From the NCBI GenBank assembly GCA_014841595.1, contig JACYUE010000001.1, positions 1,538,996-1,602,995 on the forward strand: 64,000 nt of DNA, written 5' to 3'. The notes below the pieces were generated by a model. That model ran no database searches, was not told the origin of the DNA, and saw only the letters and a list, made by a program, of their open reading frames with translations. The position numbers and the translations under genes were made by a program. The stretch is from Oxalobacteraceae sp. CFBP 8761 (lineage in GTDB: Bacteria > Pseudomonadota > Gammaproteobacteria > Burkholderiales > Burkholderiaceae_D). Positions 27,039 to 37,732 of the stretch are shown here, piece after piece (within the stretch, counting starts at the first letter, position 1; each line of letters opens with the position of its first letter).

Positions 27039-27404
27039 ATGGCAAAAACGATTCTCGCAGTCGACGATTCCAGTTCGCTACGCCAGATGGTGGCTTTCAG
27101 TCTGAAAGCCGCCGGCTACCATGTGGTGGAAGCCGTGGACGGCCAGGATGGCCTCGACAAGGCGAAGCTGCAGGCCGTCGACCTGGTGCTGACCGACCAG
27201 AACATGCCGAAGATGGATGGCCTGGCGCTGATCAAGTCGCTGCGCACGTTGCCCGGCTACGCGAAGACGCCCATTCTGATGCTCACCACCGAGTCGTCGG
27301 ATGAAATGAAATCCAAGGGCCGTGCTGCCGGCGCCAATGGCTGGCTGGTCAAGCCGTTCGATCCACAGCGCCTGATCGAGGTGGTCAAAAAAGTGATCGG
27401 TTAA
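27039..27404 (+). CDS. cheY: Single-domain response regulator CheY (first copy)
   Basis: The 121-residue receiver domain has the acidic pair in AVDDSS, the phosphoacceptor aspartate D53 in LVLTDQNMPKMDG, threonine in MLTTES and lysine in LVKPFD. It lies directly before cheA in the order typical of multi-gene che operons. This copy is shorter and less like enterobacterial CheY than the one at 32902. It may act as a phosphate sink or on a different output. Confidence 0.9.
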   Translation: MAKTILAVDDSSSLRQMVAFSLKAAGYHVVEAVDGQDGLDKAKLQAVDLVLTDQNMPKMDGLALIKSLRTLPGYAKTPILMLTTESSDEMKSKGRAAGANGWLVKPFDPQRLIEVVKKVIG

Positions 27405-27445
27405 GCCATGAATTTTGGCTTAGGCAACCACGAGCGGACATCCCC

Positions 27446-29605
27446 ATGAGCATCGACATCAGCCAGTTTTACCAGGTCTTTTTCGACGAAGCAGAAGAAC
27501 TGCTCGCCGAAATGGAGCGCCTGCTGCTGGGCGTCGATCTGGCAGCGCCCGACGCCGAGGACCTGAACGCGATTTTCCGCACCGCGCACTCGGTCAAGGG
27601 CGGCGCATCGACCTTCGGCCTGACCGACATGTGCGACGTCACCCACGTGCTCGAGTCGCTGCTCGACCGCATCCGCAAGGGCGAGATGGCACTGACGTCG
27701 AATCACGTGGACGCGTTTTTGGCGGCCAAGGACGCGCTCAAGATGCAGCTCGACGGCCATCGCCATGGCAAGCACGTCGACCACGAAGTCGTCGCCAACG
27801 TGCGCATGGCGCTGCACGACCTGGCCGAAGGCCTCGTGCCGGCGGCGCCAGTGGTCGCACCGTCCTACCTGTCGGCGCCGGCACGCGTTGACGTGCCCAC
27901 CGAAGGCGCGCACCGCTACAAGATCGAACTGCCGCAAGTGGCGCAGCGCGACATCGATGCGCTGGTCGACGAGCTCGGACTGATGGGCCGGATCTCCGTC
28001 GCGCCGCTCGACGGCGGGCGCACCGCCGTCATCATCACGACGCTGGAAAGCCTGGACGACATCATCGCCATCTGCTCGTTCGTGCTCGATCCCGATGACC
28101 TGAAAATCTTCGAGGCGCCGGCGCTCACGCCCGAGCAGCGATTGATCGAGGCGGCCGAACGCAAGCGGATCGAAGATGACCAGGGCTACGGTTTCTTCGG
28201 CCCGGACGACGATATCGCCCCTGCCGCGGGCGAGCCGTCCGAAGACGAACTCGGCTACGGCTTCTTCCAGCCGATCGAGCAGATCCGCGCTGCCGCCGGC
28301 ATCGTCGACAGCGCGCCGGAACCGGTAGCGGCGCTTGCCACGCAAGCCCAGAACGTGGTGGAGCACCTGGCCGAACTGGCGCTGGAAAAGAAAGCCGCGC
28401 GCAAGGATGACAAGAACGAGTCGTCGTCCATCCGCGTGTCGGTCGAAAAAGTCGACCAGCTGATCAACCTGATCGGTGAACTCGTCATCACCAATGCAAT
28501 GCTCGAGCAGCGCAGCGCCGTACTCGATCCGATCCTGCACGAGCGCCTGCTGTCGTCGGTCAGCCAGCTCGACCGCAACACGCGCGAGCTGCAAGAGGCG
28601 GTGATGTCGATCCGCATGATGCCGATGGACTTCGTGTTCTCGCGCTTCCCGCGCATGGTGCGCGACCTGGCCGGCAAGCTCGGCAAGAAGGTCGACTTCA
28701 TCACCAATGGCGCCGCGACCGAACTCGATAAAGGGCTGATCGAGCGCATCGTCGATCCGCTGACGCACCTGGTGCGCAACTCGATCGACCATGGCGTCGA
28801 GATGCCGGCCGCGCGCATTGCCGCGGGCAAGAGCGAAGCAGGGCGCCTGTTCCTGTCGGCCGGGCACCAGGGCGGGCATATCGTCATTGAAGTGGCCGAC
28901 GACGGCGCCGGCCTGAACCGCGAAAAAATCCTGGCCAAGGCGGCGCAGAACGGGCTGGCCGTGGCCGACACGATGACGGATGCCGAAGTCTGGCAACTGA
29001 TCTTCGCACCGGGCTTCTCGACCGCCGATACCGTCACCGACGTGTCGGGCCGCGGCGTGGGCATGGATGTGGTCAAGCGCAATATCACCGCGATGGGCGG
29101 CACGGTCGACATTCGCTCGGCGGCCGGTTTCGGCACGACGATCTCGATTTCGCTGCCGCTGACGCTGGCGATCCTGGATGGCATGTCGATCCGCAGCGGC
29201 GAAGAAATCTATATTTTGCCACTGTCGTTCGTTGTCGAATCGCTGCAGCCGACGCCGCAGGACGTGCGCGAGATCGCCGGCCGCGGACGCGTGCTGAAAG
29301 TGCGCGGCGAATACCTGCCAATGATCCCGCTGTACCAGATGTTCGATATCGAACCGGTGCACCGCGACCCGTCCGACGGCATCGTCGTCATCCTCGAAAC
29401 CGAGGGCAAGAAGGCCGCGCTGTTCGTGGACGAACTGGTCGGGCAGCAGCAGGTGGTCGTCAAGAACCTGGAAGCGAATTACCGAAAAGTGGCCGGGATT
29501 TCCGGCGCAACCATCATGGGCGACGGTGGTGTTGCCCTGATCCTCGACGTGGCAGCGCTGGTGCGCTCGTCGCGCCAGCTGGCCGACGATCCCGTCGTTC
29601 AATAA
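27446..29605 (+). CDS. cheA: Chemotaxis histidine kinase CheA
   Basis: This 719-residue protein has the domain order P1 (phosphotransfer; H48 in [12 protein letters not shown]), a P2-like domain (about 150-225), a linker, the P3 dimerisation helices (about 330-390) and the P4 kinase. P4 has the N box LVRNSIDHG and the G boxes DDGAGLN and [10 protein letters not shown]5 is a CheW-like domain. CheA autophosphorylates on H48 and passes phosphate to CheY and CheB. The start follows CCCC-rich DNA, with the ATG at 27446 the best fit to homologues. It is followed by cheW after 31 bp. Confidence 0.97.
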   Translation: MSIDISQFYQVFFDEAEELLAEMERLLLGVDLAAPDAEDLNAIFRTAHSVKGGASTFGLTDMCDVTHVLESLLDRIRKGEMALTSNHVDAFLAAKDALKMQLDGHRHGKHVDHEVVANVRMALHDLAEGLVPAAPVVAPSYLSAPARVDVPTEGAHRYKIELPQVAQRDIDALVDELGLMGRISVAPLDGGRTAVIITTLESLDDIIAICSFVLDPDDLKIFEAPALTPEQRLIEAAERKRIEDDQGYGFFGPDDDIAPAAGEPSEDELGYGFFQPIEQIRAAAGIVDSAPEPVAALATQAQNVVEHLAELALEKKAARKDDKNESSSIRVSVEKVDQLINLIGELVITNAMLEQRSAVLDPILHERLLSSVSQLDRNTRELQEAVMSIRMMPMDFVFSRFPRMVRDLAGKLGKKVDFITNGAATELDKGLIERIVDPLTHLVRNSIDHGVEMPAARIAAGKSEAGRLFLSAGHQGGHIVIEVADDGAGLNREKILAKAAQNGLAVADTMTDAEVWQLIFAPGFSTADTVTDVSGRGVGMDVVKRNITAMGGTVDIRSAAGFGTTISISLPLTLAILDGMSIRSGEEIYILPLSFVVESLQPTPQDVREIAGRGRVLKVRGEYLPMIPLYQMFDIEPVHRDPSDGIVVILETEGKKAALFVDELVGQQQVVVKNLEANYRKVAGISGATIMGDGGVALILDVAALVRSSRQLADDPVVQ

Positions 29606-29636
29606 ATTCTATTTTCACTGCAAACAAAGGAATACC

Positions 29637-30140
29637 ATGTCCAACCTGGCAAACACCCTCTCGACCGACGGCACCGCGCACGACGGCGCCGGCAGCGAAT
29701 TCCTTGCCTTCACCCTGGGCTCGGAAGAATACGGCATCGATATCCTGAAGGTGCAGGAAATCCGCGGCTATGAAGCCGTGACCCGCATCGCCAACGCCCC
29801 CGAATTCATCAAGGGCGTGATCAATCTGCGCGGCATCATCATTCCCGTGGTCGACATGCGCATCAAGTTCAAGCTGGGCACGCCGGTGTACGACCAGTTC
29901 ACCGTCGTGATCATCCTGAACATCGGTGGCCGCATCATGGGCATGGTGGTCGACAGCGTCTCGGACGTCACCACGCTCACGCCAGACCAGATCAAGCCGG
30001 CCCCGGAAATGGGCAGCGCCTTCAATTCGGACTACATGATTGGCCTGGGTACCGTCGACGAGCGCATGCTGATCCTGGTTGACATCGACAAGCTGATGTC
30101 GTCGAGCGAAATGGGCCTGATCGACAAGCTGGCGGCGTAA
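29637..30140 (+). CDS. cheW: Chemotaxis coupling protein CheW
   Basis: The 167-residue CheW has the conserved [14 protein letters not shown] region followed by PVVDMRIKF, and KPAPEMG in the C-terminal half. It links chemoreceptors to CheA. It is immediately downstream of cheA in the same operon and much closer to canonical CheW than the copy at 1191-1673. Confidence 0.96.
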   Translation: MSNLANTLSTDGTAHDGAGSEFLAFTLGSEEYGIDILKVQEIRGYEAVTRIANAPEFIKGVINLRGIIIPVVDMRIKFKLGTPVYDQFTVVIILNIGGRIMGMVVDSVSDVTTLTPDQIKPAPEMGSAFNSDYMIGLGTVDERMLILVDIDKLMSSSEMGLIDKLAA

Positions 30141-30223
30141 GCCACCCGTCTGCGTCGGCACGAAGCACAACAATCCGGCAGGCTCGTCGAGCCCGCCCAT
30201 CGTATCCAAGAAAGTCACGCACA

Positions 30224-31078
30224 GTGCCGCAGCAGAAAACAGAAACCAATAAAGAGTTCGATTTCACCCGGCGTGATTTCGAGCGGGTGCGCGCGCTGAT
30301 TCACCAGCGCGCCGGCATCTCCCTGGCCGACAGCAAGCAGGAGATGGTCTACAGCCGCCTGGCCCGGCGCCTGCGCGCGACCGGCATCCAGTCGTTCACG
30401 CGCTACCTGGATGATCTGGAAGCAGGGCGCATGGACCGCGAGTGGGAGTCGTTCACCAATGCGCTGACCACCAACCTAACGTCGTTCTTCCGCGAGGCCC
30501 ATCACTTCCCGCTGCTGCTCGAGCACCTGGTGGCACTGCACAAGAAGGATTCGCGCCCGCTGCGCATCTGGTGCTCGGCCGCGTCCACCGGCGAAGAGCC
30601 GTATTCGATCGCGATGACGGCCTGTGAAGCGTTCAATACGCTCACGCCCAAAGTCGAGATCATCGCCACCGACATCGACACCAATGTGCTGGCCACGGCG
30701 TCCAATGGCGTGTACCCGATGGAGCGCATCGAGAAGGTGTCGCCGGAACGCCTGCGCCGGTTCTTCTTGCGCGGCAAGGGCGCCCACGAAGGCATGGTGC
30801 GCATCCGCCCCGAGTTGCGTGCGCTCGTGACGTTCAAGCCGCTCAATCTGCTGGCCGATGGCTGGCCGCTGGATGGGCAGTTCGACGCGATCTTTTGCCG
30901 CAACGTGATGATCTATTTCGACAAGCCGACCCAGCGCACCATCCTGAGCCGCTTCGTGCCGCTGATGAAGAGCCACGGCCTGTTGTTTGCCGGCCACTCC
31001 GAGAACTTCCTGTATGTGTCCGATTCCCTGCGCCTGCGCGGCAAGACCGTGTATGAACTCGACGCGCGCACGGCGTAG
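30224..31078 (+). CDS. cheR: Chemoreceptor glutamate methyltransferase CheR
   Basis: The 284-residue protein has the helical CheR N-domain (YSRLARRLRATG) and the SAM-binding C-domain with IWCSAASTGEEPYSIAM and FDAIFCRNVMIYFD. CheR methylates receptor glutamates for adaptation. A GTG start at 30224 gives MPQQKTETNKEF, which fits the family N-terminus. cheD follows 15 bp downstream. Confidence 0.95.
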   Translation: MPQQKTETNKEFDFTRRDFERVRALIHQRAGISLADSKQEMVYSRLARRLRATGIQSFTRYLDDLEAGRMDREWESFTNALTTNLTSFFREAHHFPLLLEHLVALHKKDSRPLRIWCSAASTGEEPYSIAMTACEAFNTLTPKVEIIATDIDTNVLATASNGVYPMERIEKVSPERLRRFFLRGKGAHEGMVRIRPELRALVTFKPLNLLADGWPLDGQFDAIFCRNVMIYFDKPTQRTILSRFVPLMKSHGLLFAGHSENFLYVSDSLRLRGKTVYELDARTA

Positions 31079-31093
31079 GAACGAAGGGCGACC

Positions 31094-31690
31094 ATGAACA
31101 GCCAATTCGCAACCAATCTGTACCACGACCGCACGTTCGCGATCGATGCCGCCAAGATCCTGCCCGGCGAGTACTTCTACACCAAAGAGAACATGCTGAT
31201 CGCGACCGTGCTCGGCTCGTGCGTATCGGCCTGCATCCGCGATCGCGTCACGGGCCTGGGCGGCATGAACCATTTCATGCTGCCTGACGGCGCGGCCGAG
31301 CCCAACAACCCGGTATCGGCCTCGATGCGCTACGGCACCTTCGCCATGGAGATCCTGATCAACGATCTGCTCAAGGCCGGCGCGCGCCGCGAACACCTCG
31401 AAGCGAAGGTGTTCGGCGGCGGCGCCGTGCTGCGCGGCTTTACCGCGATGAATGTCGGCGAGCGCAATGCCGCGTTCGTCATGCAGTTCCTGAAGACCGA
31501 ACGGATTCCGGTGCTGGCCGAAGACCTGAACGACATCTACCCGCGCAAGGTGTTTTTCTTCCCGCGCACGGGCAAGGTGCTGGTCAAGAAGCTGATGCAG
31601 ACCCATAACGACACGCTGGCCAAGCGCGAACTCGATTACGCCAAGCGACTCAAGGTCGAACCGGTCGGCGGCGCGATCGACCTGTTCTGA
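31094..31690 (+). CDS. cheD: Chemoreceptor glutamine deamidase CheD
   Basis: This 198-residue CheD contains the catalytic cysteine in [11 protein letters not shown] and the histidine in [10 protein letters not shown]. It deamidates receptor glutamines and in some species also interacts with CheC. Position between cheR and cheB is the standard order. Confidence 0.95.
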   Translation: MNSQFATNLYHDRTFAIDAAKILPGEYFYTKENMLIATVLGSCVSACIRDRVTGLGGMNHFMLPDGAAEPNNPVSASMRYGTFAMEILINDLLKAGARREHLEAKVFGGGAVLRGFTAMNVGERNAAFVMQFLKTERIPVLAEDLNDIYPRKVFFFPRTGKVLVKKLMQTHNDTLAKRELDYAKRLKVEPVGGAIDLF

Positions 31691-31707
31691 GCAACCACGG
31701 AGACACC

Positions 31708-32772
31708 ATGAAAATCAAGGTCCTGATCGTCGACGACTCGGCATTGATCCGCAGCGTGATGAGCGAGATCGTCAATTCGCAACCCGATATGGAAGTGGTG
31801 GCCACGGCGCCCGACCCCCTTGTCGCGCGCGAGCTGATCAAGAAACACAATCCGGACGTGCTCACGCTCGACGTCGAGATGCCCAAGATGGATGGCCTCG
31901 ACTTTCTCGAAAAACTGATGCGCCTGCGCCCGATGCCGGTGCTGATGGTCTCGTCGCTGACCGAGCGCGGCTCGGAAATCACGATGCGCGCGCTGGAGCT
32001 TGGCGCCGTCGACTTCGTCACCAAGCCCAAGATATCGATCCAGAGCGGCATGCGCGAGTATGCCGACATGATCGCTGACAAGATTCGCGGCGCCGCGCGT
32101 GCGCGCATCGCACCGCGCAGCCGCACGCCCCAGGTGGCCAGCACGCAACTGTCGGCGCTGAGGAGTCCTCTCATTTCTTCTGAAAAACTGATCATCATCG
32201 GCGCCTCGACCGGCGGTACCGAAGCGATCCGCGAATTTTTGATGCAGATGCCGTCCGATTGCCCGGGCATCCTGATTGCCCAGCACATGCCGGAAGGCTT
32301 CACCACGTCGTTCGCCAAGCGCCTTGATTCGCTGTGCAAGATCAGCGTGGTCGAGTCGGCTGGTAACGAGCGGGTGCTGCCTGGCCACGCGTATATCGCG
32401 CCCGGCCACTCGCACCTGTTGCTGGTGCGCTCCGGTGCCAATTACATGACGCGCATCGAGCAGAGTCCGCCCGTGAATCGCCACCGTCCATCGGTCGATG
32501 TGTTGTTTCGTTCCGCTGCGCAGGCGGCCGGTAAAAACGCCGTTGGTGTTATCCTGACCGGGATGGGCAAGGACGGCGCGGCGGGCATGCTCGAGATGCG
32601 CGAAGCCGGCGCCCACAACTTCGCTCAGGACGAAGCGAGCTGTGTGGTGTTCGGTATGCCGCGTGAAGCGATTGCCATTGGCGCGGCACATGAGGTCGGT
32701 CCATTGCAGGCTTTACCGCGCCTTGTACTCGACCATCTGGCGGCCCAAGGCGGCCGGGCGTTGCGTGTTTGA
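31708..32772 (+). CDS. cheB: Receptor methylesterase/response regulator CheB
   Basis: The 354-residue protein has a receiver domain with D55 ([13 protein letters not shown]) and a methylesterase domain. The latter has the serine in [13 protein letters not shown], the histidine in IAQHMPEGF and the aspartate in [10 protein letters not shown]. CheB demethylates receptors when phosphorylated by CheA. It ends the cheA-W-R-D-B block; a 129-bp gap precedes the second cheY. Confidence 0.97.
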   Translation: MKIKVLIVDDSALIRSVMSEIVNSQPDMEVVATAPDPLVARELIKKHNPDVLTLDVEMPKMDGLDFLEKLMRLRPMPVLMVSSLTERGSEITMRALELGAVDFVTKPKISIQSGMREYADMIADKIRGAARARIAPRSRTPQVASTQLSALRSPLISSEKLIIIGASTGGTEAIREFLMQMPSDCPGILIAQHMPEGFTTSFAKRLDSLCKISVVESAGNERVLPGHAYIAPGHSHLLLVRSGANYMTRIEQSPPVNRHRPSVDVLFRSAAQAAGKNAVGVILTGMGKDGAAGMLEMREAGAHNFAQDEASCVVFGMPREAIAIGAAHEVGPLQALPRLVLDHLAAQGGRALRV

Positions 32773-32901
32773 GCTGAATTCATCATCCTTCCATGCTTTG
32801 TAGGCTATTTTATCGCCGTAGAGCAACAAAAATGCTATTCTTGCGTCTGTAAAAGTAGCTTACCCAACAAACCAAATTAGTAGATTCAAACGGAGTAATT
32901 C

Positions 32902-33300
32902 ATGGCTGATCCAAAGATGCGTTTTCTGGTTGTTGACGATTTCTCGACGATGCGCCGCATTGTCAGGAATCTGTTGAAAGAACTGGGTTATGCCAACGTC
33001 GACGAAGCAGAAGATGGCGTCATGGCGCTGGCAAAACTGCGCAGTGAATCGTTCGACTTCGTCGTGTCGGACTGGAACATGCCGAACATGGACGGCCTGA
33101 CGATGCTGCAGAATATTCGTGCCGATCCGGCACTGGCCAAGCTGCCGGTGCTGATGGTGACTGCCGAAGCGAAGAAGGAAAACATCATCGCGGCAGCACA
33201 GGCAGGCGCCAGCGGCTATGTCGTCAAGCCATTCACGGCAGCGACGCTCGACGAAAAGCTGAACAAGATCTTCGAGAAACTGGACAAAGCCGGAGCCTGA
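32902..33300 (+). CDS. cheY: Chemotaxis response regulator CheY (second, enterobacterial-like copy)
   Basis: The 132-residue receiver closely follows the canonical Che[22 protein letters not shown], phosphoacceptor D57 in [14 protein letters not shown], and [11 protein letters not shown]. This is probably the version that binds FliM at the motor. It is preceded by a GGAG site and separated from cheZ by one base. Confidence 0.96.
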   Translation: MADPKMRFLVVDDFSTMRRIVRNLLKELGYANVDEAEDGVMALAKLRSESFDFVVSDWNMPNMDGLTMLQNIRADPALAKLPVLMVTAEAKKENIIAAAQAGASGYVVKPFTAATLDEKLNKIFEKLDKAGA

Positions 33301-33301
33301 A

Positions 33302-33952
33302 ATGGTTGAGCAGAACACCGCGCCTGTTGCCGGCGCGTCCACGCACGATGAGGTGCTGAGCCGGGTCGGTCACATGACCCGTGCGCTGCACGAGAATCTG
33401 CGCGGTCTGGGCCTCGACAAGTTGATCGAGAAGGCCGCAAGCGACATCCCCGATGCGCGCGACCGGCTCGACTACGTGGCGCAGTTGTCCGAACAGGCGG
33501 CCAAGAAGGTGCTTGACTCAACCGACGCGGCCGGCCCGCTGCAGGATGCCATCGAAGCACGTTCGACCGACCTCAAGGCAGGTTGGCAGGCGCTGCTCGA
33601 CGCGCCTGCAGGTGAGGCAACGGATGCGCAATGGCGCGCGCTGGCGCAGCGCACGATCGCTGGCCTGGACGAGTCGCGGGCCGGGGCGGTTGCCACCCGC
33701 AGTGAACTGATGAGCATCATGATGGCCCAGGATTTCCAGGATCTCACGGGCCAGGTCATCGGTCGCATCACGGGCATTGCCCAGAACCTCGAAAAGCAAC
33801 TGGTCCAGGTCCTGATCGATTTCGCACCAAGCGAGATCAAGCGCGAGCTGGACAATGGCCTGATGAACGGTCCGCAAATCAAGCCGATGGGTACCGAAGT
33901 CGTGGCAAACCAGGGGCAGGTCGACGACCTGCTCGACAGTCTCGGGTTTTGA
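33302..33952 (+). CDS. cheZ: CheY-P phosphatase CheZ
   Basis: The 216-residue helical protein has the active-site segment MMAQDFQDLTGQVIGRI and the C-terminal CheY-binding tail QVDDLLDSLGF. Both are as in well-studied CheZ proteins. It dephosphorylates CheY-P. It overlaps tightly with cheY (one base between stop and start), so the pair is translationally linked. Confidence 0.96.
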   Translation: MVEQNTAPVAGASTHDEVLSRVGHMTRALHENLRGLGLDKLIEKAASDIPDARDRLDYVAQLSEQAAKKVLDSTDAAGPLQDAIEARSTDLKAGWQALLDAPAGEATDAQWRALAQRTIAGLDESRAGAVATRSELMSIMMAQDFQDLTGQVIGRITGIAQNLEKQLVQVLIDFAPSEIKRELDNGLMNGPQIKPMGTEVVANQGQVDDLLDSLGF

Positions 33953-33984
33953 GCTTGCGCCGAGCAATTTGAAACGGCGCCTCC

Positions 33985-35199
33985 ATGCATCGCACCAACT
34001 TCATTGTCCGTGAACCGCTGCTTGATCCCCGGCAGCGTGTTCTCGGTTACGAGCTGTCGTGGCAACAGCACGACGGCCGTATCCCGACCGGCCCCGACCT
34101 TGAAGGCCTGGTCGGCTTTGTCGCCGAGCACGTCAACCATGTCGACCAGGGTTGGCTGCTGCGTGAAAAGATCCTGTTCCTGGACGCCGTCCCCGCCATG
34201 CTGTCGACCGATGCACTGCATGCGCTGCCGCCGGAACGCACCGTCCTCGCCTTCGATATCCGCCAGTTGACCGACGTCGACGTGCGCTCGGCCGTGCAGG
34301 CCGTGCGCGCCGGTGGCGTGGGCGTGGCCATTCGCGGCTGCGACCTCACGCTGCTGGGGCGCAATCTGGCACCGTACGCTTCATACGTCGAGGTGCGCTT
34401 TACCGGCGTCAACGTGGCGGACCAGGCCCGGACCTATGCGAGCGCCAAGCATTCTTCGCTGCGCATGGTCGGGCGGCCGGTGGGCACGTGGGCCGATTTC
34501 GATGCCTGCGCCGCGCTCGGGCTCGATGCCTTTGTCGGCAAGCTGCACCTGACCCCGCGACCGGGCAATCCCGTCAAGGGCATGAACCCGAGCCAGCAAA
34601 TCATCCTGCAACTGATGCAGATGGTGCAGGCCAATGACGACGTGGCCCGGCTCGAAAGCGTGCTCAAACGCGACCCGGCATTGACCTACAAGCTGCTGCG
34701 TTACATCAATACCGCCGGCTTCGGCGCGGGCCGCGAAGTGCAGTCGCTGCGCCAGGCCATCTCGCTGCTCGGCTACGCGCCGCTGTACCGCTGGCTGGTG
34801 CTGCTGCTGGCCACGGCCAGTGCGAGTGGCTATTCGCCGGTGCTGATGGAAACGGCTGTCGTGCGCGGCCGCCTGGCTGAATTGCTGGGGCAAAAAGCCC
34901 TGGGCCGGGGCGCCGGTGAACACCTGTTCGTGGCCGGCATGTTCTCGCTACTCGACCGTCTGCTGGGCCTGTCCATGCAGGAAGTGCTCGATGCGATCCA
35001 GTTGCCCGATGAAGTGGTCAAGGCATTGACGAAGCGCGAAGGCAGTTACGGGCCCTACCTGGCGCTGGCCGAAGCATGCGAGCTCAATTCGAACCTGGTG
35101 GCGTCACTGGCGGCGACGCTGGGGCTGAGTCCGTCCGACGTCAATGAGGCGCATCTGTCGGCGCTGGCGTGGGCGCAGAGCGTGGGGCTGGACGGCTAG
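33985..35199 (+). CDS. EAL/HDOD-domain signalling protein (YuxH type), likely non-catalytic EAL
   Basis: The 404-residue protein has an N-terminal EAL-like domain (about residues 1-195) and a C-terminal HDOD domain (about 200-400). In the EAL position the sequence reads GYELSWQQ rather than EALVR. The downstream metal-binding residues are not clear, so c-di-GMP hydrolysis is unlikely. The HDOD part has KLLRYINTAGFG and SLRQAISLLG. Such proteins act as c-di-GMP or protein-interaction hubs. Placement 32 bp after cheZ suggests a role in motility output. Confidence 0.78.
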   Translation: MHRTNFIVREPLLDPRQRVLGYELSWQQHDGRIPTGPDLEGLVGFVAEHVNHVDQGWLLREKILFLDAVPAMLSTDALHALPPERTVLAFDIRQLTDVDVRSAVQAVRAGGVGVAIRGCDLTLLGRNLAPYASYVEVRFTGVNVADQARTYASAKHSSLRMVGRPVGTWADFDACAALGLDAFVGKLHLTPRPGNPVKGMNPSQQIILQLMQMVQANDDVARLESVLKRDPALTYKLLRYINTAGFGAGREVQSLRQAISLLGYAPLYRWLVLLLATASASGYSPVLMETAVVRGRLAELLGQKALGRGAGEHLFVAGMFSLLDRLLGLSMQEVLDAIQLPDEVVKALTKREGSYGPYLALAEACELNSNLVASLAATLGLSPSDVNEAHLSALAWAQSVGLDG

Positions 35200-35258
35200 T
35201 CTGTCGTCCCCTGTGCATACGTGGCGGCGTCCGTTTGGCGGCTCTGCTAGCATGCAGG

Positions 35259-35645
35259 ATGAAAAATATTCTCCTGGTCGACGATCTGGGCATTGATGTC
35301 ATGCTGACGCGACTTGCCCTGCAAGAATTCGCGTTCGACCACGAACTGGTCGTGGCAGGCGATGGCGCCCAGGCGTACGAGATGCTTCGCCAGCAGCGCT
35401 TCGATCTGCTGCTCCTCGACATCAAGATGCCGCAGGTCGACGGGTTCGAGCTGCTGGCGCTTCTGCGCACCGAGTCGCTGGCCGGGATGCCCGTCATCAT
35501 CGTGTCGGGGTCCGGTCTGGCAGCCGACCGTGAGCGCGCCCAGGCGCTGGGTGTCGACGACTATGTGCAGAAAGCCGTCGATTACACCGGGTTCAAGCGG
35601 GAGTTGAAGGCAGCGCTGGTGCGCCAGGGCTGCCCGGCGGGCTGA
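35259..35645 (+). CDS. Stand-alone response regulator receiver protein
   Basis: The 128-residue receiver domain has the acidic site in LLVDDLGID, the phosphoacceptor aspartate in LLLLDIKMPQVDG, and the lysine in YVQKAVDYTG. The K-P pair of canonical CheY is K-A here. The ATG at 35259 fits the receiver start; an earlier in-frame start would add 30 poorly conserved residues. No output domain is present. It probably works with the EAL/HDOD protein upstream, which is inference from order. Confidence 0.8.
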   Translation: MKNILLVDDLGIDVMLTRLALQEFAFDHELVVAGDGAQAYEMLRQQRFDLLLLDIKMPQVDGFELLALLRTESLAGMPVIIVSGSGLAADRERAQALGVDDYVQKAVDYTGFKRELKAALVRQGCPAG

Positions 35646-35668
35646 GGCCCGCGGGGCGGCCCAAACGA

Positions 35669-36535
<867 letters not shown>

Positions 36536-37405
36536 TTATGCCGGCGAATAGGCCAGTCGCACGTAGATCGGTGCAAACGGTTCGGCCTGGGTAATTTCAA
36601 TCAGGGTTTCTTTGGCAAGTTCGAGCATCGCGACGAAGTGCACCACGACAATCGGCACCGTGTGCTGGCCCGCGAATAGGTCGCCGAACTCGACGAAGCG
36701 CTGTGACTGCAGCGTGCGCAGGATGGCCGACATGTGCTCGCGCACCGATAGTTCCTGGCGGCCGATCCGGTGATGCTGGGTCAGCTTGGCGCGGCGCAGT
36801 ACATCGAGCCAGGCGCGCTGCAAATCCCATGGATCAACATCGGGCAGCGGCTGGACCAGGCCCTGTTCGACGAACAGCTCGGGCCGGACAAAGTCGCGGC
36901 CTTCCTGCGGCACGTTGCCCAGTGCGACGGCGGCGGTCTTGATCTGTTCATAGTCCAGCAGACGACGCACAAGTTCGGCGCGCGGGTCGCCTGCATCTTC
37001 GATCAATTCATCCTGGCGCTTGGGCAGCAACATGCGCGACTTGATCTCGATCAGCATTGCCGCCATCAACAGGTATTCCGCGGCCAGCTCGAGATTGCTT
37101 TTGCGGATCTGCTCGACATAGACGAGGTATTGCAGGGTGACCTGCGCCATCGGGATATCGAGGATATTGAAGTTTTGCCGCCGGATCAGGTACAGCAGCA
37201 GATCGAGCGGGCCTTCAAATGCGTCGAGAAAGATCTCAAGCGCATCGGGCGGGATGTACAGGTCATTCGGCAAGCGCGTGAGCGGTTCGCCGTACAGGCG
37301 TGCCAGGGTGGCGTCGACCGGCGCAGGATGCGGTGTTTCCATGGCGGGCTGGACAGCCTGAGTGTGTACCTCGTCGTGCCCGTCAGCCGCCCCGTCGGGC
37401 ATCAT
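36536..37405 (-). CDS. scpA: Segregation and condensation protein A
   Basis: The 289-residue kleisin-family protein has the signature FEGPLDLLLYLIRRQNFNILDIP and the middle LAAEYLLMAAMLIEIKSRMLLP. With ScpB and Smc it forms the bacterial condensin that organises and segregates the chromosome. The first about 30 residues before the LPNDLYIPP region are variable, so the exact start is open. Its position between a DUF3460 gene and panC is common in Burkholderiales. Confidence 0.94.
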   Translation of the reverse strand: MMPDGAADGHDEVHTQAVQPAMETPHPAPVDATLARLYGEPLTRLPNDLYIPPDALEIFLDAFEGPLDLLLYLIRRQNFNILDIPMAQVTLQYLVYVEQIRKSNLELAAEYLLMAAMLIEIKSRMLLPKRQDELIEDAGDPRAELVRRLLDYEQIKTAAVALGNVPQEGRDFVRPELFVEQGLVQPLPDVDPWDLQRAWLDVLRRAKLTQHHRIGRQELSVREHMSAILRTLQSQRFVEFGDLFAGQHTVPIVVVHFVAMLELAKETLIEITQAEPFAPIYVRLAYSPA

Positions 37406-37419
37406 GCGCGCGACCGTCC

Positions 37420-37629
37420 TCAGACCTTGTTCTGGTACGGATAAGCTTGCTGGCGCAGGCGCGACTCTTCAGTGCGCGCCTGTTCGTCGAGCGAGACAGG
37501 GGACTTGTCCCACAGCAGCGCGCGACCGGCCACTTGGCCGGCATCCATCTCTGGATGCTGTTTCTTCAGTTCCGAGATGAACTTGGTGTGCTCGGATTCG
37601 TAGTTCACGTGTTTTTTCGAGAAGATCAT
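37420..37629 (-). CDS. DUF3460 family small protein
   Basis: The 69-residue protein (MIFSKKHVNYESEHTKF start) has the DUF3460 core FISELKKQHPEMDAGQVAGR followed by ALLWDK. Function is unknown. It is conserved beside scpA in Burkholderiales. The ATG at 37629 is chosen; an upstream in-frame ATG at 37671 would extend into a large hairpin. It is 14 bp upstream of scpA. Confidence 0.8.
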   Translation of the reverse strand: MIFSKKHVNYESEHTKFISELKKQHPEMDAGQVAGRALLWDKSPVSLDEQARTEESRLRQQAYPYQNKV

Positions 37630-37660
37630 GATTGGCTTCGTGGATGCAATGGAACAGCGG

Positions 37661-37716
37661 CTTGACGACACCTGGAGCGGGACAGAATCTTGCGCCCCGC
37701 CCCAGGTGTCGTCAAG
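37661..37716. repeat. Large perfect-stem inverted repeat between the FabMG-like gene and DUF3460
   Basis: CTTGACGACACCTGG at 37661 pairs perfectly with CCAGGTGTCGTCAAG ending at 37716. After one mismatch, GCGGG/CCCGC continues the stem to 21 positions, with a 14-base loop. No T-run follows on either side, so it is not a textbook terminator. It lies 16 bp after the FabMG-like stop. Confidence 0.85.
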
Positions 37717-37732
37717 TATGACGATGTCAGGC

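Noticed and set aside
27401..29602. Open frame of 733 codons on the minus strand opposite cheA.
   Set aside because: It is a shadow of cheA caused by high GC and codon bias. The plus-strand protein has all CheA motifs, and the opposite frame shows no domain.
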